Part shown: in pieces, positions 44,531 through 53,988 of the stretch
Layout: each line of letters opens with the position of its first letter
Position numbering within the stretch: position 1 is the stretch's first letter
Assembly: GCF_011764425.1 (NCBI RefSeq)
Contig: NZ_BLPF01000003.1
Coordinates: forward strand, 248,001-312,000
Direction of reading: 5' to 3'
Source of the DNA: Phytohabitans houttuyneae
GTDB taxonomy: Bacteria > Actinomycetota > Actinomycetes > Mycobacteriales > Micromonosporaceae
Length of the DNA stretch: 64,000 bases
Program-made: the position numbers and the translations under genes
Notes under the pieces: model-generated
Told to the model about the DNA's origin: nothing
What the model saw: only the letters and a program-made list of their open reading frames with translations
Database searches by the model: none

Positions 44531-47401
44531 GTGGATGACCGTTTATGGTTCACGCTGCTCGGGCCGGTGGGGGCCCGCCGTGGACCGACGGAGCTTGAGC
44601 TCGGCTCGCCTCAGCAGCGAGCCGTGCTGGCCGCGTTGCTGCTCCAGGCCGGCATGCCGGTCTCGATCCAGCAGCTCATGGAGACGCTGTGGGACGATGA
44701 CGCGCCCCGGTCGGCGGAGGCGACCATCCGGACGTATGTGTACCGGTTGCGTCGCGTCCTCACCCCGGTCGGTGCCGGCACGCCGGTGATCCGGTCGGCC
44801 GGCGCCGGTTATCTCGCGGACATCCGGCCGGAGGAGCTCGACCTGGCCACGTTCCGGCAGCTGATCGGCGCGGCCGAGGTGGCCCGGCGGGAGTCCGACA
44901 CCGTTGGCGCGGCCGACCTGCTGCGCCGCGGCCTCGCGCTGTGGAACGGGGAGCCGCTCGCCGGGCTGCCCGGCCACCCGATGGAGCGGTACCGGGCCAA
45001 CCTCGCCAAGCTGCGGCTCAACGCGCTGGAGGCGCTGCTGGCGGCGGAGATCGACCTGGGGGCGTACGTCTCGGCAGGCGACCAGCTCGCCTCTCTCGTG
45101 TCCGAGCACCCGCTGGACGAGCGCTTCCGCCGGCTGCTGATGCTCGCGCTGTGGCGCTCGGGGCAGCAGGCCGAGGCGCTCTCCGTGTACCAGGACGCGC
45201 GGGACGCGCTCGCGGCTGAGCTGGGCGTCGACCCGGGGCCGCAGCTGCAGGCCCTGCACCTGCAGATCCTGCGGGCGGACCCGCCAGTGCCGGCGCAGCG
45301 CTCCGCGCCGGAGCGCGAGGTCGAGCCGGTGGCCACGCTGACGCTCGCCCGCCAGCGGACGAGCCAGGCGACGCCCGCGCAGCTGCCGGCCGACCTGCCC
45401 GACTTCATCGGCCGCACGGCCGAGCTGGCTGGCCTCGACGCGCTGCTGCCGCCGGGGGACGCGCCCGCACCGGCGATGCTGATCAGCACCATCCACGGCA
45501 TGGCCGGCACCGGCAAGACCGCGCTGGCCGTCCACTGGGGACACCGCATCGCCGGCCGCTTTCCGGACGGGCAGATCTACCTCAACCTGCGCGGCTTCCA
45601 CCCGTCCGGCGTGGTGATGAGCCCGCTGGAGGCGCTCCGTGCGGTCTTCGACGCGCTCGGTGTCGACCCGCGGCAGCTGCCCGACGGGCTCGACGCGCAG
45701 GCCGCGCTGTACCGCAGCCTGATGGCCGGCCGCCGGATGCTGCTGCTGTTCGACAACGCGCGGGACGCCGACCAGGTGCGCCCGCTGCTGCCCGGTTCGC
45801 GTGGCTGCCTGGTGATCGTGACCAGCCGGCACCAGATGCCCAGCCTCGTGGCGATCGAGCAGGCCCGGCCGACGAAGCTGTGCGTGCTGCCCGACGACGA
45901 CGCCCGGGCGTACCTGCGCAGCCGCCTCGGCACGCAGGTGGGAGCGGAGGACGACGCCGCGGTAGACAACGTTGTCCGTCTATGTGGTGGCCTCCCGCTC
46001 GCGTTGAGCCTCGTCGCCGCCCGCAGCGTGCTCAACCCGAACGGCTCGGTCGCCGCCCTCGCCGCCCAGCTCACGGCCGACCACGGCACGCTCGACTCCT
46101 TTGTGGACAACGATCCGGCGATCGACCTCAAGAGCATCTTCTCTTGGTCGTACGAGCGGCTCAGCCCCTTCGCCGCCCGCCTGCTGCGGCTGCTCGCGCT
46201 GCACCCGGGCCCGGACGTCGCGCCGGCCACCGTGGCGAGCCTCGCCGGCGCGCCGGTCCGCCAGGTCCGCGCGGGGCTCGACGAGCTGATGCACGCCAGC
46301 CTCGCCCGCGAGCCGTCGCCGGGACGGTACCTGCTGCACGACCTCGTCCGCGCGTACGCGGCGGAGCGGACCCAGGACACCGACCCCGAGCCGGAGCGGC
46401 GGGCCGCGCTGGCCCGGATGCTGGAGCACTACACGCGTACGGCGCGGGCGGCGGTACAGCTGCTCGACCCGCAGTGGGACCTCGAACCCGATCCGTCCAC
46501 GGTGGACGGTGTGGCGCCGGTGGAGATCACGGACGCCGAGGCGGCCCGCACCTGGCTGACCGTCGAGCACCACTCGGCCATCGCCGCGGTGGAGCTGGCG
46601 GCCGAACACGAGCTCGACAACCACCTGGTCCGCCTGGCCGCCACGCTCTCCGACATCTTCCAGCGGCACGGGCACTGGCGCGACCAGGTGGCCATGCAGA
46701 CCCTCGCGCTGGCCGCCGGGCGGCGGGTCGGCGACCTCGGCGTACGTGCCGCCGCGCACCGCAGCCTCGGCAGCGCGTACGCCCGCCTCAACCAGCTCGA
46801 CGCCGCGCAGGAACACCTGCTCAGCTCGCTGGAGCTGTTCGAGGCGGTCGGCGACCGCGCCAACCAGGGGCGCAGCCACCGCGGCCTGGCCTACCTGCAT
46901 GGCCAGCAGGGCAGGTACGACCTGGCGCTCGCCGCGAGCCAGCGGGCGCTGGAGCTGTACCGGGCGGCCGACGACGCGGGCGGCGTGGCCAGCGCGCTGA
47001 ACGACACCGGCTGGTGCCACGCGATGCTCGGCGACTTCGGGCAGGCGCTGACGTACTGCCGGCAGGCGCTCGACGCGCTCAGCGAGCTCGGCATCTCCAA
47101 CGCCGTGGCCAGCACCTGGGACAGCCTGGGCTTCATCCACGCCGGGCTGGGGGAGCGGCGCGAGGCGGTGGCGGCGTACACGCGGGCGGTGGAGATGTTC
47201 CTGGAGCTGGGCGACCGGTACAACGAGGCCGACGCCCTGGTCCACCTGGGTGACTGCCACCGCGAGCTGGGCGACGCGGCGGCCGCGCGGGAGGCGTGGC
47301 AGCGTGCGCTGCGGCTGCTCGACGTGCTCGGCCACGCCACCGCCCGCGAGGTCCGCGCGCGGCTGGACCAGGTCGCGCGCGAGGGCCTGGTGAGTCCTTA
47401 G
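44531..47401 (+). CDS. AfsR/SARP-family regulator (winged helix-BTAD-NB-ARC-TPR)
   Basis: A 956-aa regulator. Residues 1-95 form an OmpR-type winged helix (SPQQRAVLAALLLQAGMPVS and TIRTYVYRLRRVL), residues about 100-245 the bacterial transcriptional activation domain, and an NB-ARC ATPase follows with P-loop GMAGTGKTALAVHW near residue 322. TPR repeats fill the C-terminal 250 residues. AfsR-type proteins activate secondary metabolism after oligomerising on ATP. GTG 44531 with GGGGGAA upstream is favoured over ATG 44513. It is the only pathway-type activator in the window other than the sigma factor, and could act on the downstream lipid/polyketide operon; this is an inference. Confidence 0.9.
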   Translation: MDDRLWFTLLGPVGARRGPTELELGSPQQRAVLAALLLQAGMPVSIQQLMETLWDDDAPRSAEATIRTYVYRLRRVLTPVGAGTPVIRSAGAGYLADIRPEELDLATFRQLIGAAEVARRESDTVGAADLLRRGLALWNGEPLAGLPGHPMERYRANLAKLRLNALEALLAAEIDLGAYVSAGDQLASLVSEHPLDERFRRLLMLALWRSGQQAEALSVYQDARDALAAELGVDPGPQLQALHLQILRADPPVPAQRSAPEREVEPVATLTLARQRTSQATPAQLPADLPDFIGRTAELAGLDALLPPGDAPAPAMLISTIHGMAGTGKTALAVHWGHRIAGRFPDGQIYLNLRGFHPSGVVMSPLEALRAVFDALGVDPRQLPDGLDAQAALYRSLMAGRRMLLLFDNARDADQVRPLLPGSRGCLVIVTSRHQMPSLVAIEQARPTKLCVLPDDDARAYLRSRLGTQVGAEDDAAVDNVVRLCGGLPLALSLVAARSVLNPNGSVAALAAQLTADHGTLDSFVDNDPAIDLKSIFSWSYERLSPFAARLLRLLALHPGPDVAPATVASLAGAPVRQVRAGLDELMHASLAREPSPGRYLLHDLVRAYAAERTQDTDPEPERRAALARMLEHYTRTARAAVQLLDPQWDLEPDPSTVDGVAPVEITDAEAARTWLTVEHHSAIAAVELAAEHELDNHLVRLAATLSDIFQRHGHWRDQVAMQTLALAAGRRVGDLGVRAAAHRSLGSAYARLNQLDAAQEHLLSSLELFEAVGDRANQGRSHRGLAYLHGQQGRYDLALAASQRALELYRAADDAGGVASALNDTGWCHAMLGDFGQALTYCRQALDALSELGISNAVASTWDSLGFIHAGLGERREAVAAYTRAVEMFLELGDRYNEADALVHLGDCHRELGDAAAAREAWQRALRLLDVLGHATAREVRARLDQVAREGLVSP

Positions 47402-47523
47402 GGCAGAGCTGCCGGTATCCGCGGGCCGGACTGGTATCAGCGCGTTGTGACGCCGCAGCACGCTCGACTTTACTGACGGTGCTCGACAAAATGTGAGTGC
47501 CGTTCGGAAAGGGCGTCCGATCG

Positions 47524-47961
47524 ATGACTGCGCAGTACCTGGCCACCTGGGCCGACGGTCACCGTTACGACCTCGACCGCGCAGAGGACGTCGTTCCGCT
47601 CCTGGTGTCGATCCACGAAAGCCACAAGCCGGTGGTCGTCACGCTGGAGGCCCGGGTGGACGTGTGTGGCCGGCACGTCACCCGGGGACTCCACCTCGGC
47701 GTGGGGCACGAGAAGCGGGGCTTCGCCTTCCCGTACGGCCGCCCGACCACGGGCTACGCGGTCCACCGCGGGGTGCGCCCCTGGCACCGCGACCTGGCCT
47801 TCGACTTCGACGGCACGGCCACGCCGTTCCACCCGGCCGAGACCCGCATCACCCCGGAGCAGCTGCGCGCGCTCGCCCTGTCGTACCTGGCCAGTGGCGA
47901 GCCGCCGGACGCGGTCCGCTGGGGTGGCCCGCCAGCGCGCGCGAGGCGCCCGACCTCCTAG
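47524..47961 (+). CDS. Imm1-family immunity protein-like
   Basis: A 145-aa protein matching the Imm1 pattern: an opening Trp-containing strand, GLHLGVGHEKRGFAF in the middle (G-x-G strand), and a closing TPEQLRALALSYLASGEPPDAVRW, which fits the family's A-x-x-x-F/Y-L-x-x-G-x-x-P-x-x-V-x-W end. Imm1 proteins neutralise deaminase or nuclease toxins of polymorphic toxin systems. No cognate toxin is encoded nearby. ATG 47524 is chosen; GTG 47497 is in frame. Confidence 0.65.
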   Translation: MTAQYLATWADGHRYDLDRAEDVVPLLVSIHESHKPVVVTLEARVDVCGRHVTRGLHLGVGHEKRGFAFPYGRPTTGYAVHRGVRPWHRDLAFDFDGTATPFHPAETRITPEQLRALALSYLASGEPPDAVRWGGPPARARRPTS

Positions 47962-47982
47962 GGCGGGTGGAGTCGCGGCACC

Positions 47983-48246
47983 ATGGGACACGTGCGCCCG
48001 TTTCCAGCCTCGGTCGAGGAACGTCTCTCAGGTCTTCCGGTTGAGTACGCGCGGTCCGCGCGGCACCTGCTGCCCCCGGTCGACGCGTTGATCATGGACC
48101 GTCAACATGATCGGCTCTATGAGCGGGTACTCCACGCCCTGCTCGACCTCGCCGATGGCGATGCGCACCAGCTCCAGGAGTACGTGGAGGCCGCGGAGCG
48201 GGACTGGCGAGATGTCCTCTGGTGGGCGGAGGAACCCGACCGCTGA
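47983..48246 (+). CDS. Small hypothetical protein
   Basis: An 87-aa acidic, mostly helical protein (DRQHDRLYERVLHALLDLADG), starting 22 bp after the Imm1-like gene and co-directional with it. The sequence resembles small partner proteins in immunity or toxin loci, but no family was recognised. It is probably cotranscribed with the immunity gene. Confidence 0.6.
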   Translation: MGHVRPFPASVEERLSGLPVEYARSARHLLPPVDALIMDRQHDRLYERVLHALLDLADGDAHQLQEYVEAAERDWRDVLWWAEEPDR

Positions 48247-48371
48247 GGGGGCGCGAGAGCGTCGAGGCACTGGTCGGACTCGGTAGCCGTTTGTGCGTGA
48301 ACTGGGTCACCAGTGATCCACCCATTGGCATCGGTGGGGTGCGGAGGGTAATCGTGGAGGGTCCGCACGTG

Positions 48372-48393
48372 GCGCCCCGACCCTCAGGGGCGC
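48372..48393. terminator. Hairpin, possible terminator
   Basis: GCGCCCC (48372-48378) pairs with GGGGCGC (48387-48393) around an 8-nt loop, about 125 bp after the preceding gene and 30 bp before the next start. Otherwise 48247-48423 contains nothing recognisable. Confidence 0.4.
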
Positions 48394-48423
48394 GGCGTGC
48401 CCGACCCACGAGGAGGCTCTCCG

Positions 48424-48618
48424 ATGACCGACATCCGCGCCGGCACCCAGACCGGCGTCCGCCGCTGCGACCTGTGCGACCGTCCGCTGCCGGCGCTGCA
48501 CAAGAACGAGTACACGCCGGCGCGCGCCCGCCTGGTCGTCGAGCTGGGCGTGTGCATGTGCGCGCACGGCGAGCACGACGACGTCGAGGTGCCGGAGCGC
48601 GCACCGTCCCTGATCTAG
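48424..48618 (+). CDS. Small putative zinc-ribbon protein
   Basis: A 64-aa protein with RCDLCDRP and a second pair in GVCMCAHG, so CxxC and CxC flanking 30 residues, typical of a small treble-clef or zinc-ribbon module. GAGGAGG lies 7 nt before ATG 48424. Function unknown. Confidence 0.65.
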   Translation: MTDIRAGTQTGVRRCDLCDRPLPALHKNEYTPARARLVVELGVCMCAHGEHDDVEVPERAPSLI

Positions 48619-48676
48619 GGCACCGGCGGCGAAAGTCGGTTGCCGGACGCGCGGGCGACCGGCGACGCTGCGACAC

Positions 48677-49567
48677 GTGCGGATGCATGCCGATCAACTG
48701 ACGATCTCGCTGGAGACGGTGCGGGAGCTGGTTGGGGACCAGTTTCCGCGGTGGCGTGACCTGCCGGTCCGTGCGTTGCCGTCCAGCGGCACCGTCAACG
48801 CGATCTTCCGGATCGGCGAGCGGCTGGCGGCGCGGTTTCCGCTGGAGCCCGGCGACGTCGGCGCCAAGCGGGCGTGGCTCGCGGCCGAGGCGGAGGCGGC
48901 CGCCGAGCTGGCCGGGCGCACCCGCTTTCCCACGCCCGAGCCGGTCGCGCTCGGCGAGCCCGGCCGCGGGTACCCGCTGCCGTGGTCCGTCCAGACCTGG
49001 CTGCCGGGCGTGGTGGCGACCGACGACGACCCGGGGGAGTCGGTGGGGTTCGCGGAGGACCTGGCCGCGTTCATCGCCGACGTGCGGGCGATCGACACCC
49101 GCGGCCGGACCTTCCGCGGCGGCGGCCGGGGCGGCGAGCTGCCCACCCACGACGGGTGGATGGACACCTGCTTCCGGCACAGCGAGGGCCTGCTCGACGT
49201 GCCCCGCCTGCGGCGGATGTGGTCGGACCTGCGCACGCTGCCCCGCGGTGCCGCACCGGACGTGATGAGCCACACCGACCTCATCCCCGGCAACATCCTG
49301 GTCGCCGCCGGCCGCCTCGCCGGCGTGCTGGACGTCGGCGGCTTCGGCCCGGCCGACCCCGCGCTCGACCTGGTGGGCGCCTGGCACCTGCTCGAGGCCG
49401 GGCCGCGGCACGCCCTCCGCACCCACCTGGGCCCCACCGACCTGGAGTGGGAGCGCGGCAAGGCGTGGGCGTTCGTGCAGGCGATGGGGACCGTCTGGTA
49501 CTACCGCGAGACCAACCCCACCATGAGTCGCATGGGCCAGCGCACGCTCGCCCGCATCCTCGCCTGA
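48677..49567 (+). CDS. Aminoglycoside phosphotransferase-family kinase
   Basis: A 296-aa APH/choline-kinase-fold enzyme. The nucleotide lobe has GTVNAIFRIGERLAARFP, the hinge QTWLPGVVA follows, the catalytic loop is MSHTDLIPGNIL (Brenner motif HxDxxxxN) and the metal site is VLDVGGFGPADPALDL. Such proteins phosphorylate antibiotics, fructosamine or small alcohols; no resistance claim can be made from sequence. GTG 48677 or ATG 48683 are possible starts. Confidence 0.88.
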   Translation: MRMHADQLTISLETVRELVGDQFPRWRDLPVRALPSSGTVNAIFRIGERLAARFPLEPGDVGAKRAWLAAEAEAAAELAGRTRFPTPEPVALGEPGRGYPLPWSVQTWLPGVVATDDDPGESVGFAEDLAAFIADVRAIDTRGRTFRGGGRGGELPTHDGWMDTCFRHSEGLLDVPRLRRMWSDLRTLPRGAAPDVMSHTDLIPGNILVAAGRLAGVLDVGGFGPADPALDLVGAWHLLEAGPRHALRTHLGPTDLEWERGKAWAFVQAMGTVWYYRETNPTMSRMGQRTLARILA

Positions 49568-50085
49568 ACCCCACCCGCGTCCGCGGGCCGCCGGCTGCGG
49601 CGAAGGCCGAGCCGGAGCTGGCCGCCCTCGACCGCCTCTGCGCCCGCCGCGATGACGTCGCCACCGCGGACGACCCGGACGTGCCGTCGGAGATCCGCCA
49701 TAGCCATACGCGCCACCGACAATGGCGAGCGCCCCAGCGATTACGGAAAGTACCGGCTGGTAGTAGCGATGTACGGCCTCGGACGAACGGATGAACCCGG
49801 TCGGGTCAGCGCCGTCCAACGAGAGTCCACTCTGGACCGGGACCAGGTCGAACATCGGCGAGGAGGTCCTGCCGTCCGGATCGGTCACGGTCGCCGTCGG
49901 TGACCCGCAGGCCTCCGGCATGGTGACGGCCACAACCCGTCACCCCGCGGCGCAGCCCCGGCGTTCCGGCGCGCGTGCGCTGTTCCCTGAACGCGGGTCA
50001 TGCGTGCGTCCGCTTCCGTCGATACGATCAGCGAAGTTCGACACCCCAGGCTGGTCTTCACGCCACTCGAATGTGGGTCTTATAA
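49568..50085. other. Intergenic region with a possible gene fragment
   Basis: No intact gene is evident in this 518-bp gap. On the minus strand from ATG 49921, about 75 codons read like real protein, including SSPMFDLVPVQSGLSLDG and a hydrophobic PVLSVIAGALAIVGGAYGYG, then turn into Arg/Pro-rich noise near 49695. This may be the start of a broken membrane or surface-protein gene. The last 100 bp is A/T-richer and should hold the promoter for the kinase gene at 50086. Confidence 0.35.
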
Positions 50086-51273
50086 ATGGGATTCGTCGCC
50101 TTCCGCGGCTTCGGAGCCGACGACGCGCTGGCGACCCTCGCCAGCATGGGCGTCCGCCGGATGCTGACACCGCTCATGGTGACGGTGCGGCTGTCGAGCG
50201 GGGTTGTGGGCGCCGTGGTGGCCATGGTCGGCCTCGCGCCGCCGGCCCGCCCCGGTTGGGTGATCGCCGGCAGCCTGGGGATCCTGCTGTGGAGCGGGCT
50301 GTTCGCGCTCCAGATGTTACGCCGCGGCCCGTCGCCGCTGCTGACGTGCGCTGATGTCCTCGTGGTCATGCTGCTCCTGCTCGCGCACCCGTGGCTCGTC
50401 CCGGCGGAGGTACGGGCGGTCAGCGCCGGCACCGGCTGGGTTGACATCATCGCCGGCGCCAGCGTGTGGATCGCGCAGTTCGGGCTCCGGCAGCCGTTCG
50501 GTCTGGCGGTTGGCTTCCTCGTCGCCGCGGCCTACGCGGTCGGCGACGGCCAGGTGCGCGAAGCACCGCTACATCTGGCCGTCGGGGCCGTGCTCGCCGC
50601 CGGCCTCGTGACGGCGCTCCGCCGCAGCGCGGACACCGCGGACGCTGTGCTGGCGGACGCGGCCGACCGCCGTCACGCGGCGATCGTCCGGGCCGCCGTC
50701 CGCTCCGACGAGCGCGACCACCAGCGGCACCTGCACGACACGGTGCTGGCCACGCTGACCATGGTGCACACCGGTGGCATCGCCAGCGAATCCACAGCGC
50801 TGCGCGAATGCGCCGCCGCCGACCTGGCCGTCATCGAAGGGCTGCGGGCCCGTCCGGCGAGCGCGGACGAGCCGGGGCGACCGATGGTGCGCCTGGACCT
50901 GATGCTGCGCTTCGGCACGGTACGGCCGCAGCTCGGCGGTACGCCGCTCGACGTGTCGACCGACATCTCGCCCGTGGAGCTGCCGGCCGACGTGGCGACC
51001 GCGATGGCGCAGTGCGTCGCCGAGGCGCTCACCAACGTCGCCCGGCACGCCGACACGGGCGAGGCACACCTGGCCGCGCGGGCGCACGACGACGGTGTCA
51101 GCGTCACCGTCAGCGACAACGGTGTGGGATTCGACATCACCGCCGTCCCGCCCCACCGCCGGGGGGTGCGGGAGTCCATCGAAGGTCGCATGCGTTCCAT
51201 CGGTGGCTCGGCCAGGGTGCGGTCAGGTTCGGGCACCGGCACCCGGGTGGTCCTGCGGTGGCCGGATGGCTAG
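50086..51273 (+). CDS. Sensor histidine kinase (HisKA_3-like)
   Basis: A 395-aa membrane kinase with about six N-terminal helices. The dimerisation box reads RDHQRHLHDTVLATLTM with His217 as the likely phospho-acceptor. The HATPase_c domain has VAEALTNVARHADTGEA (N-box) and SDNGVGFD (G1). Its stop overlaps the start of the next gene by 8 bp, forming a kinase - degenerate kinase - response regulator - sigma series. Confidence 0.88.
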   Translation: MGFVAFRGFGADDALATLASMGVRRMLTPLMVTVRLSSGVVGAVVAMVGLAPPARPGWVIAGSLGILLWSGLFALQMLRRGPSPLLTCADVLVVMLLLLAHPWLVPAEVRAVSAGTGWVDIIAGASVWIAQFGLRQPFGLAVGFLVAAAYAVGDGQVREAPLHLAVGAVLAAGLVTALRRSADTADAVLADAADRRHAAIVRAAVRSDERDHQRHLHDTVLATLTMVHTGGIASESTALRECAAADLAVIEGLRARPASADEPGRPMVRLDLMLRFGTVRPQLGGTPLDVSTDISPVELPADVATAMAQCVAEALTNVARHADTGEAHLAARAHDDGVSVTVSDNGVGFDITAVPPHRRGVRESIEGRMRSIGGSARVRSGSGTGTRVVLRWPDG

Positions 51274-52447
51274 CCCGCCGGCGGGCGACTCCGTGGCCGC
51301 CCGGTACGCCGCTGCCATGCGGGTCGGCGTCGTCGCGATCATGCTGGTCTGGCACTTCTGCTATGACGTATTGATCATCGTTCGGAGCTGGTCGGAGTAC
51401 ACCTCACGCCCGGCCGCGGTGGGCGCCTGGTTGATCGTCTCCGTCGTGCAGGTCGTCGGGTCGGTCCTTCTGCTGCGCGGCTCGGGCGCCGCCGCCCACG
51501 TCGACCGCCTGCTCGCCGCCGCGGCGGTCGGCGCAAGCGTTCTCGCGATCTTCTCCTACCCACCGGGTCAGGCACTGAGCGACTTGAGCTGGGCATGGAA
51601 CACGGTCGGCTGGTGCGGGGTGCTGCTGCTGATGCACCGGCCGCTGTGGGAGCTGGTCGTCATGCAGGCCGCGAACGCCGCGATCACGGTCGTCGCGGTC
51701 GCCGCCGACGGTTCGCTCGACCGCGTCATGACTGGACGACTTGTCATTGTCGGCTACGCCACCGTGGGAGTGCAGATGCTGTTCGCCGTGGTCAGTCACC
51801 ATCTGAACGGCGTTGCCCGGCGGGCGACCGAGCTGACCCTGGCTCGGGCGGACCACCAGGCCCGCGCCGCGATCGACGAGGCGGTGCACGCCGAGCGGCA
51901 ACGCCGCTACCGCGAGGTCCGGGAGCGGATCGAGCCGATCGTGCGGGGCCTGGCTGACGGGACGCTTGACCCGGTCGCCCCGGAGGTGCGGCGGATCGCC
52001 GGGGTGGAGGCGGCGCGGCTGCGACGGCTCTTCGCCGAGACCGACGACTCGGCCGATCCACTGCTGCACGAGCTGCGTGCCTGCACGGACCTGGCCGAAC
52101 GGCGCGGCGTGGAGGTCACGTTCTTCAACTGCGGCCGGCTGCCCGAGGTACCCACGGTGGCCCGGCGCTATCTCACCGAGGTGGTCCTGCTCGTCCTCGC
52201 CTCGGCCGTGAGCCGGGCCCGGCTGACTGTCGTGGCCGACGCCGCCGAAGTGATCGTGAGCGTGATCGCCGACGCTCCCGCCGATGTGCTGGACGACCTG
52301 CGGGAGGTCCTGCCCGTGTCGGTCGTCCACGATCAGGACGCGAACCAGTTGTGGGTGGAGGTCCGATGGCGAAAACCGCCGAACCTGTCCGGGTCAGCAT
52401 CATCGACGACCACCCGGTCGTCATTGAGGGGATCCGCGCCTGGCTGA
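51266..52447 (+). CDS. Degenerate membrane kinase-like protein
   Basis: A 393-aa protein with the same layout as the preceding kinase: about six membrane helices, a helical linker and a C-terminal GHKL-like region. Where the H-box should be, the sequence is HAERQRRYREVRERIEPIVRGLADG, without the usual His-Asp pair. The ATPase part also lacks a recognisable N-box and G-boxes. It is therefore probably a pseudokinase that modulates the true kinase. It overlaps the response-regulator gene by 82 bp. Confidence 0.75.
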   Translation: MASPPAGDSVAARYAAAMRVGVVAIMLVWHFCYDVLIIVRSWSEYTSRPAAVGAWLIVSVVQVVGSVLLLRGSGAAAHVDRLLAAAAVGASVLAIFSYPPGQALSDLSWAWNTVGWCGVLLLMHRPLWELVVMQAANAAITVVAVAADGSLDRVMTGRLVIVGYATVGVQMLFAVVSHHLNGVARRATELTLARADHQARAAIDEAVHAERQRRYREVRERIEPIVRGLADGTLDPVAPEVRRIAGVEAARLRRLFAETDDSADPLLHELRACTDLAERRGVEVTFFNCGRLPEVPTVARRYLTEVVLLVLASAVSRARLTVVADAAEVIVSVIADAPADVLDDLREVLPVSVVHDQDANQLWVEVRWRKPPNLSGSASSTTTRSSLRGSAPG

Positions 52448-53082
52448 GCGTGGAGCCCCGGGTCCACATAGAACACGTGGGGCACCGGGTGCCGCCCTAC
52501 AGGTCCGAGGTCGACGTGGTCATCATCGACCTGAACCTGGACGGGCGCCTGGTGGTCGACGACATCGCGGCGCTGGCCGAGGTGGGGCAGCGCGTCATCG
52601 CGTTCTCCCAGTTCACCGAGGAGGAGCTGGTGCTGTCCACATTGGACGCCGGCGCGTACGCGTTCGTCGCCAAGAGCGAGGGGGCGGACCACCTCTTGAC
52701 GACGGTCTTCGCGGTCGCCGAGGGCCGGCCGTACGTCACGCCGACGGCGGCCGGGGTCCTTGCCAGCGATCGGCGCCCGGACGCTCCGATCCTGTCCGAG
52801 CGCGAACGCACCGCGCTGTTGTGGTGGTTCCAGTCGATGTCCAAGGCGTCCGTCGCCAGCCGTATGGGCATCTCGCCGCACACCGTCGACATGTACATCC
52901 GGCGAGCGCGGCTCAAGTACGCACAGGTGGGCCGAGCGGCTCCGACCAAAGCCGACATGTTGGTGCGGGCGATCGAGGACGGACTTGTCACGGCGGACGA
53001 GATCGCCGAGGGCTGCCCGACACCGGTCCCACCGGTCGGGGTCGCTCGGCGCGACCGTCTGCGGAATCTGGCCGTGCGCTGA
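52366..53082 (+). CDS. LuxR-family response regulator
   Basis: A 238-aa regulator. The receiver has DDHPVVIEGI, phospho-acceptor Asp55 in VVIIDLNLDG, and the Lys in FVAKSEG. The C-terminal domain LSERERTALLWWFQSMSKASVASRMGIS (landmark) is LuxR-like. ATG 52366 has GGTGGAGG 4 nt upstream, so most of the overlap with the pseudokinase gene is real. Confidence 0.88.
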   Translation: MAKTAEPVRVSIIDDHPVVIEGIRAWLSVEPRVHIEHVGHRVPPYRSEVDVVIIDLNLDGRLVVDDIAALAEVGQRVIAFSQFTEEELVLSTLDAGAYAFVAKSEGADHLLTTVFAVAEGRPYVTPTAAGVLASDRRPDAPILSERERTALLWWFQSMSKASVASRMGISPHTVDMYIRRARLKYAQVGRAAPTKADMLVRAIEDGLVTADEIAEGCPTPVPPVGVARRDRLRNLAVR

Positions 53083-53325
53083 AGTCATCGGGAGGATTCG
53101 CCTTCACCTCCCGATCAACGACACGACGCTCGCGGGTGAGGGGGAAAGGGTATTCGTTAACGCGAGTCTTTTCGGCGACCATCAGCATGGCTGTTCGGCA
53201 TGAGGGGCAATAGTTGCCGCATCAAATGCTGGTCGCGTTTTAGAGGGCGCACGGCGCATCTGGACGAAAGGTCTCTTTCGCACGAGGGACGCGTACTTCT
53301 TTCACATTGGATTCGGGGAGGCTTT

Positions 53326-53988
53326 GTGGAGAGGGTAGGAAACACCGAGTTGCTGGTGCGGGACTGCCGGACCGGCGACGAGCGTGCGTGGGCGACGCTG
53401 GTGCGGCGGTTCGCGCCGCTGGTCGGAGCCATCGCCCGGTCGTACGGGCTCAATGCGGCCGACTGCGAGGACGTCAGCCAGGCCACCTGGGTGCGCCTGT
53501 GGCGCGGGCTCGACGGGCTCCGCCAACCGGAGTTGCTCACCGAGTGGCTGTCCATGGTCGCCCGGCGCGAGGCACTGCGCCACGTCGGCGCGAAGCAGCC
53601 GCCCGCGCCCACCGGAGACCTCGTGCTGTTGGAGCGGGGCCGGCACGAGGTGTCGGCCGAGGAAGTGGTCGTCTCGCGCGAGTTCGCGACGCGGCTGCGT
53701 GCTGCGTTCCGGTCACTGCCGGCGCAGTGCCAGCACCTGCTGGCGCTGCTGGTCGAAGGGCGGAGCTACGCCGAGGTCAGCGACGCGATGGGGCTGGCGG
53801 CCGGCTCGGTCGGCCCGGTGCGTTCACGCTGCCTGGAGCGGCTGCGGCAGGCCCTCGGAGAGCTCGATGCCGCCGCTGGCGAGTCGCGGTGCCGGACACC
53901 GTCCGGCGCGCCCTCCCAGAGCAGGCCCGGGTGTGTCCGGCACCTGGACCAGGTCCGGAGTCTTGGCCCGCGACGCGCGGTGAGCTAG
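53326..53988 (+). CDS. ECF-type RNA polymerase sigma factor
   Basis: A 220-aa sigma factor. Region 2 runs from DERAWATLVRRFAPLVGAIA through DVSQATWVRLWRGL, and region 4 from LPAQCQHLLALLVEGRSYAEVSDAMGL to RCLERLRQAL. A 30-residue Arg/Pro-rich tail follows. GTG 53326 has GGGGAGG 5 nt upstream. No anti-sigma gene is adjacent apart from the small ORF at 53985 on the other strand. The A/T-rich 243 bp upstream likely holds its promoter. Confidence 0.88.
   Translation: MERVGNTELLVRDCRTGDERAWATLVRRFAPLVGAIARSYGLNAADCEDVSQATWVRLWRGLDGLRQPELLTEWLSMVARREALRHVGAKQPPAPTGDLVLLERGRHEVSAEEVVVSREFATRLRAAFRSLPAQCQHLLALLVEGRSYAEVSDAMGLAAGSVGPVRSRCLERLRQALGELDAAAGESRCRTPSGAPSQSRPGCVRHLDQVRSLGPRRAVS

Noticed and set aside
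48092-49933. Very long minus-strand open frame opposite the phosphotransferase and small genes
   Set aside because: Its translation is Arg/Pro/Gly-rich shadow of high-GC genes on the plus strand; only the first 75 codons look protein-like and are noted as a possible fragment.
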